Part shown: positions 5,403-6,277 of the stretch, in pieces
How positions within the stretch are numbered: position 1 is the first letter of the stretch
How the letters are laid out: the number at the start of each line of letters is the position of its first letter
Source: Muribaculaceae bacterium
GTDB lineage: Bacteria > Bacteroidota > Bacteroidia > Bacteroidales > Muribaculaceae
Direction: 5' to 3'
DNA length: 6,277 nucleotides
Assembly: GCA_016287065.1 (NCBI GenBank)
Contig: JAEEVB010000140.1
Span: 1 to 6,277, forward strand
Made by a program: the position numbers and the translations under genes
Notes under the pieces: generated by a model
What the model was told of the DNA's origin: nothing
What the model saw: the letters and a program-made list of their open reading frames with translations, nothing else
The model's database searches: none

Positions 5403-6277
5403 TTATCCCCAAATGAGGTAGGATGCGCCCCAAGTGAAGCCAGCGCCAAAAGCGGTGAGAATAATCTTGTCGCCTTTCTTGAGCTTGTCTTTGTTCTCAT
5501 CCATGCAGATGGGGATTGATGCCGCACTTGTGTTGCCCACATGCTGGATGTTGACCAGCACCTTCTCGGGAGCAATGCCCAGACGGTCGCCCACTGCCTC
5601 GATGATGCGCAGGTTGGCCTGATGAGGCACGAACCACTGAATGTCGTTGTGCGTGAGGTTGTTGCGCTTCATCACGTCGCGGGTCGAGGTCAACATGTCG
5701 ATCACGGCATGCTTGTACACCGCACGGCCTTCCTGATAGATGTAGTGCTCACGCGCATCAATCGATTCGTGTGTGGCCGGATAAGCCGAGCCGCCTGCTT
5801 TGAACACGAGGTGTTCGAGTCCGCTGCCATCGACATGGAAAATGCCGTCTATGATGCCCAACTCTTCTTCGGTGGGCTCTATGAGCATGGCACCGGCGCC
5901 GTCACCAAACAAGGGACAGGTGGCACGGTCCTCATAGTCGGTCATGCTCGACATTTTCTCGGCCGAGACAACTATCACCTTTTTATACATGCCGGCTGAG
6001 ACATAGGCTTTGGCATCGTTAAGACCCACTACAAAACCGGCACACGCTGCCTGAATGTCGTAGGCATAAGCTCCGCCTTTGTCGATGCCGCACCCGTGAG
6101 CAATAATCGAGGCTGTCGACGGGAAACGGTAGTCGGGGTTCGATGTGGGGCATATCACGAGGTCTATTTCCTCGGGGTTTGTCCCTGTCTCCTGGAGCAG
6201 CTTGTTCACTGCCTGAATACCCAGGTACGACGAACCTACATTCTTCTTCAGTAAGCGGCGCTCCTTGATGCCAACGC
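5403..6277 (-). CDS. fabH: Beta-ketoacyl-ACP synthase III (FabH), start outside window
   Basis: FabH condenses acetyl-CoA (or a branched acyl-CoA) with malonyl-ACP to begin type II fatty-acid synthesis in the cytoplasm. 290 complete codons are visible, and the frame is open to the window edge with no start. The first residues, VGIKERR, match the family's 'TR.GI.ERR' site, so roughly 40 N-terminal residues are missing. The catalytic triad is intact: Cys in QAACAGF (codon 6042-6044), His in VPHQANLRI (codon 5622-5624) and Asn in HVGNTSAAS (codon 5532-5534). The FGDGAGAMLI segment and the C-terminal GAGFTWGASYLIWG are also typical of FabH. A GTG at 6207-6209 lies in frame but is internal (VNKLLQ), not the start. 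The gene ends at TAA 5403-5405, followed by a hairpin and a terminator before era. Confidence 0.96.
   Translation of the reverse strand, partial: VGIKERRLLKKNVGSSYLGIQAVNKLLQETGTNPEEIDLVICPTSNPDYRFPSTASIIAHGCGIDKGGAYAYDIQAACAGFVVGLNDAKAYVSAGMYKKVIVVSAEKMSSMTDYEDRATCPLFGDGAGAMLIEPTEEELGIIDGIFHVDGSGLEHLVFKAGGSAYPATHESIDAREHYIYQEGRAVYKHAVIDMLTSTRDVMKRNNLTHNDIQWFVPHQANLRIIEAVGDRLGIAPEKVLVNIQHVGNTSAASIPICMDENKDKLKKGDKIILTAFGAGFTWGASYLIWG

Noticed and set aside
6207..6209. GTG as a start for fabH
   Set aside because: The frame continues upstream to the window edge with conserved FabH residues (VGIKERR and following), so the GTG is an internal valine codon.

Overview
The window looks like a piece of chromosome from a member of the Bacteroidota, most likely the order Bacteroidales. 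The coding DNA is fairly GC-rich and the spacers are AT-rich. Three places carry the TTTG / TAnnTTTG promoter pattern of this phylum, and no start codon has a clear Shine-Dalgarno sequence. The signal peptidase is the long form known from Bacteroidales, and the fabH-era-der order also occurs in that group. I cannot name a genus from the sequence alone.

Left half (+ strand): the last 76 codons of murF (peptidoglycan precursor ligase) end at 231. A well-formed promoter at 232-263 then drives lepB (signal peptidase I, 292-1782). A WbqC-family gene (1779-2459) overlaps lepB by an ATGA and is probably translationally coupled to it.

Middle (2460-2983): a 524-base AT-rich gap between convergent gene sets, with no credible protein gene. 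It is not empty. It holds two + strand promoter-like pairs, each followed by a terminator-like hairpin, so it may encode one or two small RNAs. A further hairpin fits as the terminator of the minus-strand operon. This is the most interesting part of the window.

Right half (- strand, read from 6277 towards 2984): fabH (ketoacyl-ACP synthase III; start lies outside the window), a 154-base spacer with two hairpins, one of them terminator-like in both directions, then era and der. Both are ribosome-assembly GTPases, Era for the small subunit and Der for the large one. The era-der spacer has a short tandem GTTTAG repeat and a hairpin.

The protein genes are housekeeping: cell wall, protein export, fatty-acid initiation and ribosome assembly. 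I found no mobile element, CRISPR array, tRNA, rRNA, toxin-antitoxin or defence gene, and no clear new protein system.
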